From positions 12,926,501 through 12,990,500 of the forward strand of contig NC_089856.1 of NCBI RefSeq assembly GCF_036373705.1: 64,000 nt of DNA, in the 5' to 3' direction. The notes beneath the pieces were generated by a model. The model was given only the letters and a program-made list of their open reading frames with translations, did no database searches and had not been told where the DNA came from. Each line of letters starts with the position of its first letter. The first letter of the stretch is position 1. Of this stretch, positions 24,890 through 37,038 are shown one piece after another. The stretch is from Amia ocellicauda. Lineage: Eukaryota > Chordata > Actinopteri > Amiiformes > Amiidae. The position numbers and the translations under genes were made by a program.

Positions 24890-25182
24890 CTTCATTTTTA
24901 AATATAATTTATTTTGAAAGCTTCTGTTCCTTCTCAATGTACAGCGATAAACTCCCAATGATTTATTTCTGTGCTGACCTGAGATAATTACCTCCAATAC
25001 AAAACTACAGTTTAGATCAATGCTGGGTTCTTTGGCATGACGACATACATTACGTATATATAATGTAAGTTTGTAAAAATGTTAACATTCTCCAAGCATA
25101 CTTCAATATAAAATGGGTTGCAACACAAAATTCATGATCTGTGAAGGAGATATATACATGGTAGAAAAGTAAAAAAGGGTGG

Positions 25183-25215
<33 letters not shown>

Positions 25216-26047
25216 TGCATGTTCCTTATGAAAAATGCATGGTCCACTTAAACCATGTGCAATTCAGGTATTAATGATTCATGGGCTGCTGTGAGGGGAG
25301 ATCTCTCCTATAGATCACAGAAACCCATCTGTTTCAACTGAGTCTGAACAACATGACTGAGGCAAGGGACACTAACGGCGCAGTGCATGGGGTGTCTTCG
25401 GTAATGCGATCTAGCATGAACACAAAGGCACTGTCAGGCTCTGACTGGGATCACTGTTGTACCCGTGGCAGCTATAAACACCCGTTGCCTGTTATGGGAC
25501 CTAGGCAGAATAAAAGGCACAGTGACAACACTGTCCTTTTTCAGTTTAGTCTTCTTGCTCCCATTCTTTTAATGTGATGTCCTTGTTCGCTGGAAGTGCA
25601 ACACTAAGCATTGTGCCTGCCGGTCTAGTGTTTAATCCGCACAGTGAACTCTTACCCAGGTGGGGGAGTCAAGGTTTTCTTTTTCTTTTTTTTCCTTACA
25701 GTTCACGGTCTTCAGGAAGATGAACTGTTAGTAGTCCAATCTGGGCCTCAGAGGGGACTGAAACCAGGACGGCAAACTTGTTCCCCATGAGCACAAGAAG
25801 AGGAGCAGCCATGTGTAGTCCTGGAACCCTGAATCTGGCCTGACATACAGGCAATATATTTTGAACGGAGTGGTAAAAGGGTACTGGGCACGATCAGAAG
25901 GATGAGCAGGAGATGAAGAGTACGGAGTGGGTGCCAGTGGCCAACCAGTCCTGCTTCAGAATGATGCGTCAAAGCAGGGTGTGGCCTGAGAGGGGAGTGG
26001 AGCAGGTGCAAATTTCCTCTCACCACCACCGTGCCCCTGCTCCCCTT
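24890..26047 (-). other. nfe2: Probable NFE2 3' UTR
   Basis: On the minus strand two AATAAA signals follow the stop codon: TTTATT on the plus strand at 24962-24967 and 24908-24913. That gives a 3' UTR of about 1.1 kb. A TA microsatellite (25183-25209) lies inside it. The end lies about 700 bases from the distal HNRNPA1 poly(A) site, so the two genes converge closely. Confidence 0.5.
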
Positions 26048-29000
26048 TCACTCCCTGTCCTGCCCGGGTGTGCGCGGCACCAGGAAAACACTGCCGTCGT
26101 TGGTCTGCTGCAGCGTGTACTCCTCCGGGGAGTAGGGCTGCCCTTCCTCGTCCCGCAGCCGGGCAAAGACGTCGGCGTGCAACTCAGACAGTCGCCGGTG
26201 CGCCAGCCCCAGGCTGCGCTGGTACTCGACCCGCTCCCTCGCCAGCTGCTCCCGGCGCGCCCGCAGCTGCCCCAGCTCGACCTCCAGCTGCGAGATGTTC
26301 TCCAGCTTGCGTTTGCGGCAGTTCTGCGCCGCCACCTTGTTCTTGCCCCGCCGGCGGATGTCCCGCACCAGGGCCAGCTGGGCGTCACCGAGCTGGTGCC
26401 GCGACAGCAGCTCGTTGAAGTCGTCCACTGGCAGGTTGACGATCTTTTCCAGGGAGAAGGGGATCTTCAGAGCCATTGCCCGCCGCTCGTCCCGGCTCAG
26501 CGCAGGCGGGTCTCCAGCCGGTGGGGGGTGGAGGTGAGGGTGAGGATGCTGGGAGTGGTGGAGGTGGTGGTGGTGGCTGCCCCCTCCTACCCCTCCTCCT
26601 CCTCCTTCTTCTCGAGGCTGGGAGTGGGAGTGAGAGTGAGATTGGGTGACCCTGGGTCTCCCGTACATGCTACCCCTGCAGGAGCTGGGCAAGCCGCCAC
26701 TGCTTGGACCCAACCCATGGACACCTTGTGGTGCAATGGGTAGGGCCACTGGGTGGAGTTGGAGCTGCTGCCCCAGGTGTTGTTGCTGCTGCTGCTGCTG
26801 CTGTGACTGGGAGTGGGGCGGGGGGTGGCTGTAGGCAGAGGGGGTACCAGTGTAAGGGTAGTGGGCAACGGGGGGCTGGTAGTCCATGTTGTACAGGAAG
26901 CCAGGCCTCATCCTCCCCAGCTCCCCTATTCTCCCACTCTCTATTTCTAGGGCCTCCCCGTCGCTGTACCCCAGCGCTCCCTCGCCCCCCCCACAAGCCG
27001 GGTACGGGTGAGCGCCTGGCACCGCGTTCCCCGGCGATGCCAGGGGAGGGCTGGACCCTAGCGACAGGCCCGAGTCAGACTCCAGGTCGTCCTGTTGGGA
27101 CTGGGGGTGTTGGAGCTTCGCCACCCCGCCTCCTCCACCACCCGCCCGCACCTGACTGTTCGACACACCCCCCCCTTCCCTGCCGCCCCCCATCAAGCTC
27201 ATTTGCTCCAGGAGACTCAGTAGGGGGGGAGGCTGCAGGGAGGCGGAGTTGGGGTTGGGAAGCAGTCTGGGAGCCAGTGCCCCCCCACTAGAGTGTCCAT
27301 ACAGGCCCTCTGTGTTGCTGCCCAGTCTCTGGCAGCCTGGCGCACCCCCGGGCAGCACTTCCTGGTAGGCACCTTCATACGGGTCACCTGGGCTGGGGCC
27401 GCACCCGGGCAAGGGGGCATCTGAGCAAGGGGGCTGGCTCAGTCCAAATCCCCCAGGCACCATCATTGGACCAACGGGCTGGGCCTGTGACTGGGACTGG
27501 TACGCTGCCGACTCAAAGGGGTTCTCATTGGGCACCTCGAAATCCTGCAGGGAGAGAGCAGAGGTCACAGGTCAGTGTAAGGATGTAAACGTCCCTGTTG
27601 TCCTAAAGGGATTGAATGGGCTAGTGCTGTACTCACTGATACACAAGGCTTTCCTTCCCTTTGTGTTGCCCTCATACATAATGTGGATACTCAGCTGCTG
27701 TGTGCGTGTGCGTGTGCGTGTGCGTGTGCGTGTGTGTTTGTTCATATGCATATGCGTGGGGTCCTGCTGGATCTGTGTCGTTCCTGTGTGGAGGAAGGAG
27801 TTTGGGCCCCATCCTCGCTCCACAGTGACAGCTAGGAAACAGATGCAGCCTCCCTTTCCTCCCTCTCTCTCTCTCTTTCCTCCTTCTCCTCCACCACTCA
27901 CTCTGTCTCGCTCTGTCTCACTCCAACCCTCTCTCTCACTCTCTCCCCTCTTGCTTTTTATCTCCCACTCCTATCCCTCCTCTCTCCCTGCTCTCCCTGT
28001 TATTACTCCTGCCCTCTCCTTTGCTGTCTCTGTGTTTCTCCCTCTCACTCTCCCACTTTCTCTCTCTCTCTCTCTGCCTTCATCTCTCTCTCATTTTCTC
28101 TCTCCAGAGCTGGTCTGTTGGTGTTGGCAGGGCTTCCTGTCAGCTATTATTAACTCATTGCCCCTCACACACACACACACACGCAAAACCACTGGTAAGG
28201 TTCCCCCCCCCCCACTAGCACAACCACTACACCAGGAAGGATGTCAGTGGATGAACAGTGGATTCAGACTTGTCCTGCAAGTGTAGCTTCTGTAATATAG
28301 AACTACAAAGTGAGAACATTATGTATGCATGTATGTAGGTATGTATCTATATATCTATCTATCTGTTTGTTTGTTTATTTGTTTGTTTGTTTGTTTCCCT
28401 TTCACCTTGTCTGTCATTTGCTGGAGATAGAATGCTACCCTCCCCGCCCCCCAACCTCTTTTCTCTCCCTCTCTCACCTGCACCCCCCTCCGCATCCCCA
28501 TCCCCCTCTCCCTCACTCGCTCTCTCTCCCATCTCAGGTGTGATCGGGTTTCCAGCAGGAACAGATGAGCTTTGTACTGTGGCGAGGGAGCTGCTGGCTG
28601 CCCCAGAGACTCCTCCCTCCCTCCATCCCCTCCCTCTCCCTTCATCCTTCCATCACTCAATCAGCCCATTGTTGCATGGCTCTTCCTGATGAAGGCAGGG
28701 GATGGGGGGGGGAGTGGGGATGGGGGGGGGGGAGTTAGGATGGGAGCTGGAGATGGTGCTGGGGTGGGGGGTTCTGTACAGAAAATCCCCGAATTACAAT
28801 TCCTTGGAGAGAGCTATTGGTCCCATTGGAAAACACCCAGCCAACCCTATAGCTTGGAACCTGCATGTATTTTTATTTTTATTTATTTTTAATATATGGT
28901 AGATGATTTATGATTCTTTCGTTTGTCATTACATCTTATATATTTCAAATTCCCTTTAGTCTGTAATCCATATATGTATTTTCTATGTTGTAAATATAAG

Positions 29001-29180
29001 GTGGGCTTAATTTCTACTGTGGCTTTTTAAAATATCAAATACATTTTTGTGTTTCCGACTATAATATCTTTTGGCACAGACCTGTAGTTCAGTGAAAGCC
29101 ATCAGCTCCTGCCAGGTAAAGTCCATTTCTGACTCCTGTGGGGTGCGGTGGGGCCTGGAGGGGGTGCTGAGGTGAGACAT
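26048..29180 (-). CDS. nfe2: NF-E2 45 kDa subunit (CNC-bZIP transcription factor), 2 coding exons
   Basis: NFE2 dimerises with small Maf proteins on antioxidant/Maf recognition elements and drives erythroid and megakaryocytic genes. Coding exons are 29180-29082 (33 codons) and 27544-26048 (498 codons plus stop), joined in phase 0, giving 531 residues. The N-terminal [15 protein letters not shown] matches human MELTWQEIMSITELQ, and ESDSGLSL is also shared. A run of eight glutamines (about 281-288) and a His-rich stretch (about 356-372) are insertions. The CNC region (about 384-427) has [20 protein letters not shown]. The basic region [20 protein letters not shown] (427-446) is intact, followed by a leucine zipper (about 447-490) and the conserved tail [20 protein letters not shown]. 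Human NFE2 has 373 residues; the excess is low-complexity sequence in the activation half. The start used matches the mammalian start region, but an in-frame upstream ATG exists in the preceding exon. It is not NFE2L1-3: the protein is short and lacks their extra N-terminal domains. Confidence 0.96.
27545..29081 (-). other. nfe2: NFE2 coding intron with long pyrimidine tract
   Basis: The intron between the two NFE2 coding exons. On the plus strand it holds a (GT/GC)n tract (about 27700-27740), a pyrimidine-rich CTCT region (about 27850-28110), GTTT and ATCT repeats near 28340-28400, and a G-rich stretch near 28698-28775. No other exon is recognisable. Confidence 0.75.
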
Positions 29181-29576
29181 GGACACTCCCCCATGGAGTC
29201 TGCCAGGGTGTACCAACCCCTGCGAGAGAGAGAGAGAGAGGGAAGGGGGGGTTAAAAACAGTTCCATTTCACCATTTCACAGCTAGTAGACGGTCCACTA
29301 AAGCCAGTGTAGTAAATGAGCCATTTCCCACAAACCATTTTAATTCTCATACATAGATATACAAATATATACACACATACATGTATATCTATAAACATTA
29401 ATGAAGCTATAAGAAGCAAACACACAGAAATACATCTTGGACACTTTTCTTTTAATTCCCTTTTTGCTCCATGAACAAAAAAGTGGTACAGTCCAGCAGA
29501 AGGCTACATCCAATTGGACAATCCATTAGACCTCCACCCTGCAGTCCCCTGTCAGTGGCGTAGTCCAACAACTTAC

Positions 29577-29654
29577 CTCGCAGCTCCTCCGTGGGGGGAG
29601 GATGCAGTTGGCCGCTGCGCACATCAGGCCAGGGGGGGGCAACGGGAGTGTCTC
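29577..29654 (-). other. nfe2: NFE2 upstream exon (5' UTR or alternative N-terminus)
   Basis: A good acceptor (CTGTCCCCCCCAG before 29654) and a strong donor (GCGAG then GTAAGTTG after 29577) define a 78-base exon. It splices to the acceptor before 29219 (a CT-rich tract ending CGCAG). The exon holds an ATG 48 bases before its end that is in frame with the NFE2 coding sequence and has no stop between. Use of this ATG would add 29 residues, giving 560. Whether it is translated is unknown. Confidence 0.6.
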
Positions 29655-29721
29655 CTGGGGGGGACAGACGGGCAGCTAGTTACCTACACACTGCCAATAC
29701 TAACTCCATTACCAAAGATAG

Positions 29722-29777
<56 letters not shown>

Positions 29778-30269
29778 ATAGAATATTAAATCTGATCATA
29801 TATTTACTCCATTATAAGTGGAAAATATATTGCAGGCATTAACCTCACCATTTCTTTTCAAACCAGAAAATGAATATACAGATTAAAGATGACAATATAT
29901 TTAAAATACTTCCAACATTTGTAAATCCTGTGTATTTTAAAAGTACAGAAAGGGGGCAATGGATGTATATGAAAAATATAAGGATGATATATTTCCATCA
30001 TGTATTATAAATATATATTTGCTTTGGCAGTCATCCCACTGAGGCCTTGCCCGCGGCCTTTGCTCGGGATTCCCTTGCTGGCATCTCTTCACATCTTCAT
30101 TTCATGCGATTGACAGAAGCGTGCCGTCAGGGAGTCACGGAGCATGTGCCAGGGTGTGGGGGAGCCTGCGTGCGTGTTCTGGCGTGTGTGTCCGTGTGTC
30201 GGACGTGCACTGCGCGGTTCTCTCTGTATCAGCCATGCAGAGGAGAGGGAGGGAGGGGGGGCTGGCTCT

Positions 30270-30300
30270 GCTGTGCCCTGATAAGATAATCTTCAGTCGT
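30270..30300. promoter_or_regulatory. Paired GATA sites upstream of NFE2
   Basis: CCTGATAAGATAATC contains overlapping TGATAA (30279-30284) and AGATAA (30284-30289). GATA factors are known regulators of NFE2 in blood lineages, and the pair lies about 0.6 kb upstream of the first supported NFE2 exon in a locally less repetitive, GC-richer stretch. The motif is seen; the function is inferred. Confidence 0.4.
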
Positions 30301-31706
30301 GCAGCCCTGAGCCTGGCTAACGACAGTAAAGGGGGGCTCTTGGGGGCGGCTGCAGAAAACCTCCCGAATAACGTCACCATTAAATACTGAAACTTCCCCC
30401 TGACACTCTCAAATTGCATTTTAAAGCATTGTATTGCTTTGTATTGTGTGGTGCTGGTGTCAGTGTAATAAAGTAATTCGGTTTGAAGCCCAGGGACCAG
30501 CTGCAATGTGCATCTGAAGTATTGATACCACTTTACTTTTTAATACAGCAGTGTTTTCCTTAGTTTGTAATGTCTTCAGATCCTCGAGGCAGTTTCTGTG
30601 CAAGAACCCTGAGCTAAAGTCCAGGAAAACAATGCATTGCATTGCACTCTATACTCTATATTGGACTTCATTCTATAATAGTATTGAAATTACTGGTTTG
30701 CACTATACTATATCAAAATCCACTGCATTGTTCTGCCCAGTATTGTACTATAACACACTGTTGCAGGGACTCAGCAACATGGCTGGCTAGCTTGTTCCAC
30801 ACTCCCACAACTCTCAGTGTAAGAAAAAGCAGATGCAAAATCTCTATTTAAAAAAATTAATCGTCCAGATGGTTCTTTAATCTCCAGTCCAGTTGGGAAA
30901 ACGCACAAATCTGTAGTACAGTCTAATAGGGCATACCCATTTTCCTTTCCCAACCTGGCGGCCTCCATATTTGTGAGGGCAGAGTTCAAGTCCTGATGAA
31001 ATTAATCCCTACCCAAGAGTAAGAACTTGTTTTTTTCCATAACTCTTTTGTTTCCACAATTTATTCTATAATTGCTCTTTTTTGTTTTTTTTATATAAAT
31101 GTTTTTGAAACTCTGCCTGATTGAATGTTTAAAACAAACGAAGGCTTTTCTGAATGGGGCTATTTGCTTTCATGCTATCCAGTTGATGTTTTTTTAGATT
31201 TTCTTTTTTTGTCATCTTTGCTTTTGTTGATGCCTTTTTTCAACATCAAGCACAATAACTTGTTTACTTCTCTGAGGAGCAAGCTTCCAGTAACGATACA
31301 ATTATGACCCCCACCCCCCCCTGCCATGGCCAATGTTTATTTATGTAAACGGAGATTTCAGTTTGTTCGGAAGGAATGTCGTTTTTGTCTCCCAAAACCA
31401 GACGTGACCGACATTCCCATTCCCTGTCTCTCATTTTATTCTGTGGATTTACGCGTAAAAGCTGAAATAAAGACTGTGGAGATGATCACCCCACCTGGAT
31501 GTACGAATCCTGTCTTTCCTTCTGTCCCCAGGCCATCCGCATCTTACAAGTGCTTTGTTTAATTTGTTTGTTTGAGTGTGTGAGTGTGTGTTTTTATTTT
31601 CTTTAGTCCGAACTATACAGTAATTTATTTACTTTTTCACATCAAGAGGAGATTGTGTTTTCCCAGTATTTCTCAAATTCTGCTGATGAGCACAGATGTC
31701 CTTAAC

Positions 31707-31751
<45 letters not shown>

Positions 31752-32092
31752 AAAGTATTTAGAAAACGCCCTTATCCAGGGTGACAGTTTACTTAAGCAA
31801 CATCACAAAGAATTACAAAGTGATAAATAAAGAGGTCAAACACAGGCTTTGAGGAACTGCACAGTACTGTATTGTACTGTACTGTTTTGCTGTGTGCACT
31901 GTACTGCACTTTACTGCAGAGTGTTAAACTGCAGTGTACCACAGTATATCGTACCTAACAGTGCTGGTCTGTGCTGGACTGCACTGTACTGTGCTGACTG
32001 TACTACACTCTCTTGTACGGTAATGCAAGAGTCATGTGTGCCAAATACTGCAGGATAGTACTGCACTGCACTCTGAATACCACAGAGCTGCA

Positions 32093-32465
32093 ATTGCACC
32101 ACACCACACTGCGCTAGACTGCATACACTGCACTACACTTCACTTTACCACACCACACTGTACTACACTTCACTTTACTGCACCACACTGCACCACACTG
32201 CACTACACTTCACTACACCTCACTTTACCACACCACACTGCATTACACTTCATTTTACCACACCACACTGCACTTCGCTTCACTGCACCACACTGCACTA
32301 CACTTCACTACACTTCATTTTACCACACCACACTGCATTACACTTCATTTTACCACACTGCACTACACTTCACTACACTTCATTTTACCACACCACACTG
32401 CACTTCGCTTCACTGCACCACACTGCACTACACTTCACTACACTTCACTTTACCACACCACACTG
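32093..32465. repeat. Minisatellite built on CACTACACTTCACT-type units
   Basis: Imperfect repeats combine CACTACACTTCACTTTACC and ACACCACACTG, with about 30-40 bases per cycle. The long run of open frame through it reflects the repeat lacking stop codons, not a gene. Confidence 0.85.
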
Positions 32466-33778
32466 CTCTGCCCTGCACTGTCTGCCCACTCCACATAGAT
32501 TAGACACCCTGTGTGGTTGTTGTTCCAGGTCTGCCTGTCTGTCTGTCTGTAGGGCGGATTTCCTCCAGGGCTCAGCCCAAAGGCAGCCAGGGACACACGC
32601 CCGCCAGCCACCCAGTCCTGTTTCATCACCACATGTTGCAACAACGACAAACACCAAAAGAAAAAAGAAAGGTAAAGACAGAGAAAGAAAGACAGACAGA
32701 AAAAGACAAAGAAAGAAAGATAATTCCTAAAAAGAGGGTTTCTTGATATAGCAGGTGCTTGCTGTGGTTTGTTGGCCTTGTAAAATAAATAAAAGTGACG
32801 ATGGAATTCACGTCAGTCCAACTTGGGAGACCAGACACTGCCCTCAATGCAGTGCAGCCCCAGCAGAATTGGTCAGCTATGGAAAGGTCAAGACAGTGAT
32901 CAAAGTTTCTGGGTGGATCAAAGTCCTGCTGAGACACAGACCACAGCCAGCAAAAGGTCATCTCTCCCGATCCCTGGCCAAATTCGCACTAATTCCCCAA
33001 ACCTTCTCCCCGTCTCTCACCCCTGCCAGCCACTGTGTCAGGATAAATTCCAATCAGAGCATCATCCTGGCAGGAACAGGGTACGGGGCATTTTTTTAGA
33101 TGCCAATATTGTATAATTATGTGAAAATATTCTCTAAAATAAACACTTCACTTAATGTTAAATTTGTGGTGAGGAGTGGGAAGACTGGGGGTCAAGGACA
33201 TAGATCCCCAGCCATAGCGCCAGAGTGCCATAGGGATTTCTACTAGGCACTGCAACCCACTTTTCAGGTATCTCATTGAATTGAATATTCCTCTCTCTGC
33301 CTTGGAACCTATACTCTTATCACCAACACTGTAGAGCAAGTGTAAACTTCACACTAGATCTTCAATGCTTTCAATAGTGAAATTATAGTAACCTCCCCCA
33401 ACCAATGCTAAGGCAAACAATCACAGTATACATGTCTCCTTTGTACAGACTTTGTACAGATTTTGTTTTCTTGTATGTATGGTGGACAGCAAAATGAAAA
33501 TAAATAGATAAAAAAGTAATGATGAACAGCAATGATAATGACATTCACAGCTCTATGTTCTCACTTCTAAATTGAATCATCTACATGATATTTTGAGTCA
33601 TATTTGGAAGTTTCCTGACTTTGACAAAACACAGCGATCGGCACACAGTCCCCCAATTTGCATTGTCTTACATCTGGATTGCTTTCCTGTCTTTATTTGG
33701 GTTCATCATTACAACCTTCTCTTGCTATGTAGTGACTTATGTTAGGTGTTTACATACGTACAGAGAAAGAAAGACATA

Positions 33779-33816
<38 letters not shown>

Positions 33817-33849
33817 CTGGGGTACAGAATGCAGAGACCAGGGAGTTTG

Positions 33850-34125
33850 TTAACCTTGGTCCTGGGGACCCAAAAGTACTGCCCCATTTTGTTCCAATGG
33901 AGTTAATTAATCCTTAATTAGTTCCTTAATGGAACTAATAATTGTCTTTGTTTGACTTTGAGTACCCTATATCATTGTAAAATTCCCCCAACTGTGTAAA
34001 ACCATTTAAAACCTCAAATTAGTCAATTGTTTTACTTCAAGGGTTTAGTTAAGTGATCAAGAACTGAGCTGAAGCAAAGTCAAGCGGGACAGTGGGGCCC
34101 CCGGGACCAGGGCTGCGGAGCATTG
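33850..34125. mobile_element. hAT-type palindromic MITE, diverged
   Basis: The left end (CCTTGGTCCTGGGGACCC) and the right end (GGGGCCCCCGGGACCAGGG) are inverted copies, and the interior holds TTAATTAATCCTTAATTAGTT-like sequence. Architecture and motifs match the two clearer elements at 43199-43836. Confidence 0.55.
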
Positions 34126-34334
34126 GTGTAGATCCACACTGCGAAAGATAGCATATCTGACCAGAACAGCGGAAGCCTTCACTGAATTCTGCGTCTGAGT
34201 TCTGCACATCTAAAGACTCAATTTCTGCTTTGATCACTGGGCTCTGACTCAAGTGAATGGGATTCCTCTGTTTCTGTCAGGTGGACGTTTCAGTGTGAGT
34301 CTTCAGCAATTGAGCATAGTTAGGGTGCTGCAGG

Positions 34335-34435
34335 GGGTCTCCAGCCCCGGTCCTGGAGAGACACAGTACAGTACAGTACGGCACCATGCTGTACTGTACT
34401 GTACTGTGTTTCTCCAGGACCGGGGCTGGAGACCC
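34335..34435. repeat. Near-perfect 48-bp inverted repeat with 5-base loop
   Basis: The left arm (34335-34382) and right arm (34388-34435) are reverse complements except at about two positions, separated by ACCAT. The arms contain TCTCCAGCCCCGGTCCTGGAG and three GTACA units. It is probably a compact member of the hAT-like palindromic family (the TCCAGGACC motif is shared). As RNA or cruciform DNA it would make a long hairpin. Confidence 0.9.
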
Positions 34436-35539
34436 TGCTGTACTGGACTGTCTGACCTGTCTGACGTTCATTAAGCAATTACTGGATCTAACCATCAGTC
34501 CAACCAAGGGCATCAATTATGGCAGGCTGAAAAGATTGAACGGCTAGTTCTGAATTGCATATTGAATAACATTGTGACCAAACACACAGCTGCTGTTTTC
34601 CGCTCTCAATGCGTTCTGGCCTTTTTGTGCAGCACCCTAACACCCCAAGGACGCTCTGAGTGGAAAACTAAGGAGGTTTGTTAGCTGCAATGCCTTTCCT
34701 ACTGACCCCTGCCCTCAAAAACCTGACTCTCATGCAGTTTACTGCAGGGCCACGAGAGGAGCAGGTGATCTGTAGTTTTCGGTTGGCCGTTGCTTTGTCC
34801 CGTGCTGTATTCTGGTGTGCCGTGTGCGACTTGCAGACTCTCACGGCTCGCTGTCAAACTGTCACGCTACAGCGTTCCATTCAGGCAAATCTGTTTGCTT
34901 TGCCAGCGTCCCCACTTTAGTATCTGCTATACTTACACAGAAGACAAAGCATTGTTGTCTTCTATCAGCAGATATAGTGTAAATAATTGTTTTGTTTTGT
35001 ATTGTTTTGCCTTGTTTTTGAATTGTATTATTCTGTATTTCCTAAATATATTCTCCTTCTGAGAATTGCAGACTTCCCACATTTAAAATGAATTAAATTA
35101 GTAAATAAATACAATTGCAAATACAACTACTACATACATTTAATTGTAATATCAATATAATAAATAATAATAATAAATTGTAGCTTTCAGCAGCCTACAA
35201 TATAGCATTTATTAATAATTATATAGCATATACATTTAAACAAATGAAAACTGACTTGATAAGAATAGTTCTGAATTAGACAGCAATATATAGCAATATA
35301 GTGTTAATCATACAAACAGACATATAGATCAACATCCAAATATATAAACATATAAATATATATACATCACCATATGTATGATGGCACTATTACACTACCA
35401 CACTATTACAGAAAATATGGTATCGCTACATTCCTCTTTTAAGTTTAAATGTTTTGCAGTAATGGGATCAATGTGGACAGCACCTGAGAGGTCTAAGGTT
35501 TAGTTGATCAGGTTGGTAAGTGAGTAAGAAGAGAGACAG

Positions 35540-35650
35540 GCAGAAGACAGGCTTACCTGGTCTGCATATTGCACTGCGCAGACAGGTGGACGATGGAGGC
35601 AGGGGGATCTTCAGGTGAGATGCATTATCCAAGTGCAGGAAACAGGCAGA
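35540..35650 (-). other. nfe2: Possible distal first exon of NFE2 (donor site only)
   Basis: On the minus strand GACCAG is followed by GTAAGCC, a strong donor with the exon ending at 35557. The direction fits a distal 5' UTR exon of NFE2, which has alternative first exons in mammals. The 5' limit of the exon is not visible and no core promoter is clear. Confidence 0.25.
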
Positions 35651-35798
35651 ACAAGAACAGGAAACAAGTAAATAAAATGTAAAAAATTACAATGAGGAAA
35701 GTGAAAAGCCAACAAGAAAAGAAGTTCTTAAAGAATCCTCCCGTTGGTGGCTGTTATATGTCCCTGGAGTCTCTCTCTCTCTCTCGCTCCCCCTCTCT

Positions 35799-35801
<3 letters not shown>

Positions 35802-35841
<40 letters not shown>

Positions 35842-35847
35842 CGTGTG
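35802..35847. repeat. (TG)n microsatellite
   Basis: About 46 bases of near-perfect GT repeat follow a CT-rich tract (35771-35802). Confidence 0.95.
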
Positions 35848-37038
35848 CTCCTCGCTTGACAAACTTCAAAAACCACATTTGCTTCTCTCCGTTGGCTAAT
35901 CTTACATAACTGGGATGGGTCTTAAATCTAGCCAGCCTTCCTCCAGCGCACACACACTCACACGCACGCACACACACCGCCACTGAGTCCTGTACCCACC
36001 CTCTGCCCCACCCACCCCCACTCTCTGACACTCACACACACACACAGCAAAATCTTTATCTCCAGCACCAATACCACAGACTGAGTCCGGCAGCCACTAA
36101 CCCACCCGCCCACTACAACACGCCCTGCGCCCCATCGTGGGCTGTGGTTTAAATGCAGAGGATGAATAAACTGGAGGCAAGCTCTTATTACCCCCCCCAA
36201 TCTCCTCCTACAGCACTCTGAGTACTCTACTGCCCCTAAACATCACCCCCTCCTACTGCATCCCACCTCTCCATATTTCACCATCTACCCCATGTCTCTG
36301 TTTCTTCCCCACCTCACTCCATTTCACCCATAAACCCTCATTAAACTGCCCAAACTAACAACCTGAGCCAACGTTCCCTTCCACCTGCCCCCATCTCCCT
36401 ATAACTCTCCCATCTTCTCTCCCTCTATCTCTCCCTTGGCCCCATCTCCTTCACCACTCCCCTCTCCCTCCTCACCCCTGTTCTCTTCCCCAACCCCCGC
36501 CAAGGTCTGCTCAATCTCACGGGACCAACGAAGAGAAACCAACAAGAACCAGCACTCTGAGGAACGTCATTGGACTGAACAGGGTTTTGAAGTTTGAAAA
36601 AGAGAGACCGTGTGTGTGTGTGTGAGAGAGAGTGTGTGTGTATTAGTGTAAGTTAGCTTGTTAACTGTCACCACAACCTAATCTCTCTGGTGATCTTGGA
36701 GTTGGTGCAGCAAGAGACTGCTAAACAAAACAAAAACAATATATGACATATTGGATTCCAGCATGGCAGGGGTTAACTCTGCACAGTTGGGTCAAATGGA
36801 GCTGGGGGGGGGTAGCATTGTGACTTCTAGCAGTGGGGATGGAATGTAAACCTCCAGCCATCAAGAAAGAGCACATTGTTTCTCTACCTGGCAGCTCAGA
36901 GACAGAGAGGAGTGTGTGTGGGGGGGGGGGGGGGGGGCTTGATGTGGAGGGGACTCTGCATCTTAAGCAGATCTGAATATTAACTGCCCTCCCACCTCTG
37001 CCTCTCCTCCACCTCCTCTCCCCTCCGTGCTCCTCTCC

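Larger units (their letters stand above)
29660..33849. other. NFE2 upstream intergenic DNA, largely repeats
   Basis: It holds a (TA)n microsatellite at 29724-29775, GATA motifs near 30280, an (ATT)n run at 31708-31750 joined to a SINE-like tail with CGCCCTTATCCAGGGTGAC (about 31755-31790), CTGTACTG-type repeats (about 31860-32000) and a minisatellite (32093-32465). I see no coding exon. Open frames of up to 155 codons in the minisatellite are repeat-derived. Confidence 0.5.

Noticed and set aside
25913-27291. Plus-strand frames of 195 and 276 codons
   Set aside because: Antisense shadows of the GC-rich NFE2 coding exon.
32093-32465. Regular repeats that could suggest a CRISPR array
   Set aside because: Units are imperfect tandem copies without unique spacers, in vertebrate DNA; this is a minisatellite.
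32036-32503. 155-codon plus-strand open frame rich in His, Thr and Leu
   Set aside because: It follows the CACTACACTTCACT minisatellite, whose unit lacks stops in this frame; no sign of a real protein.
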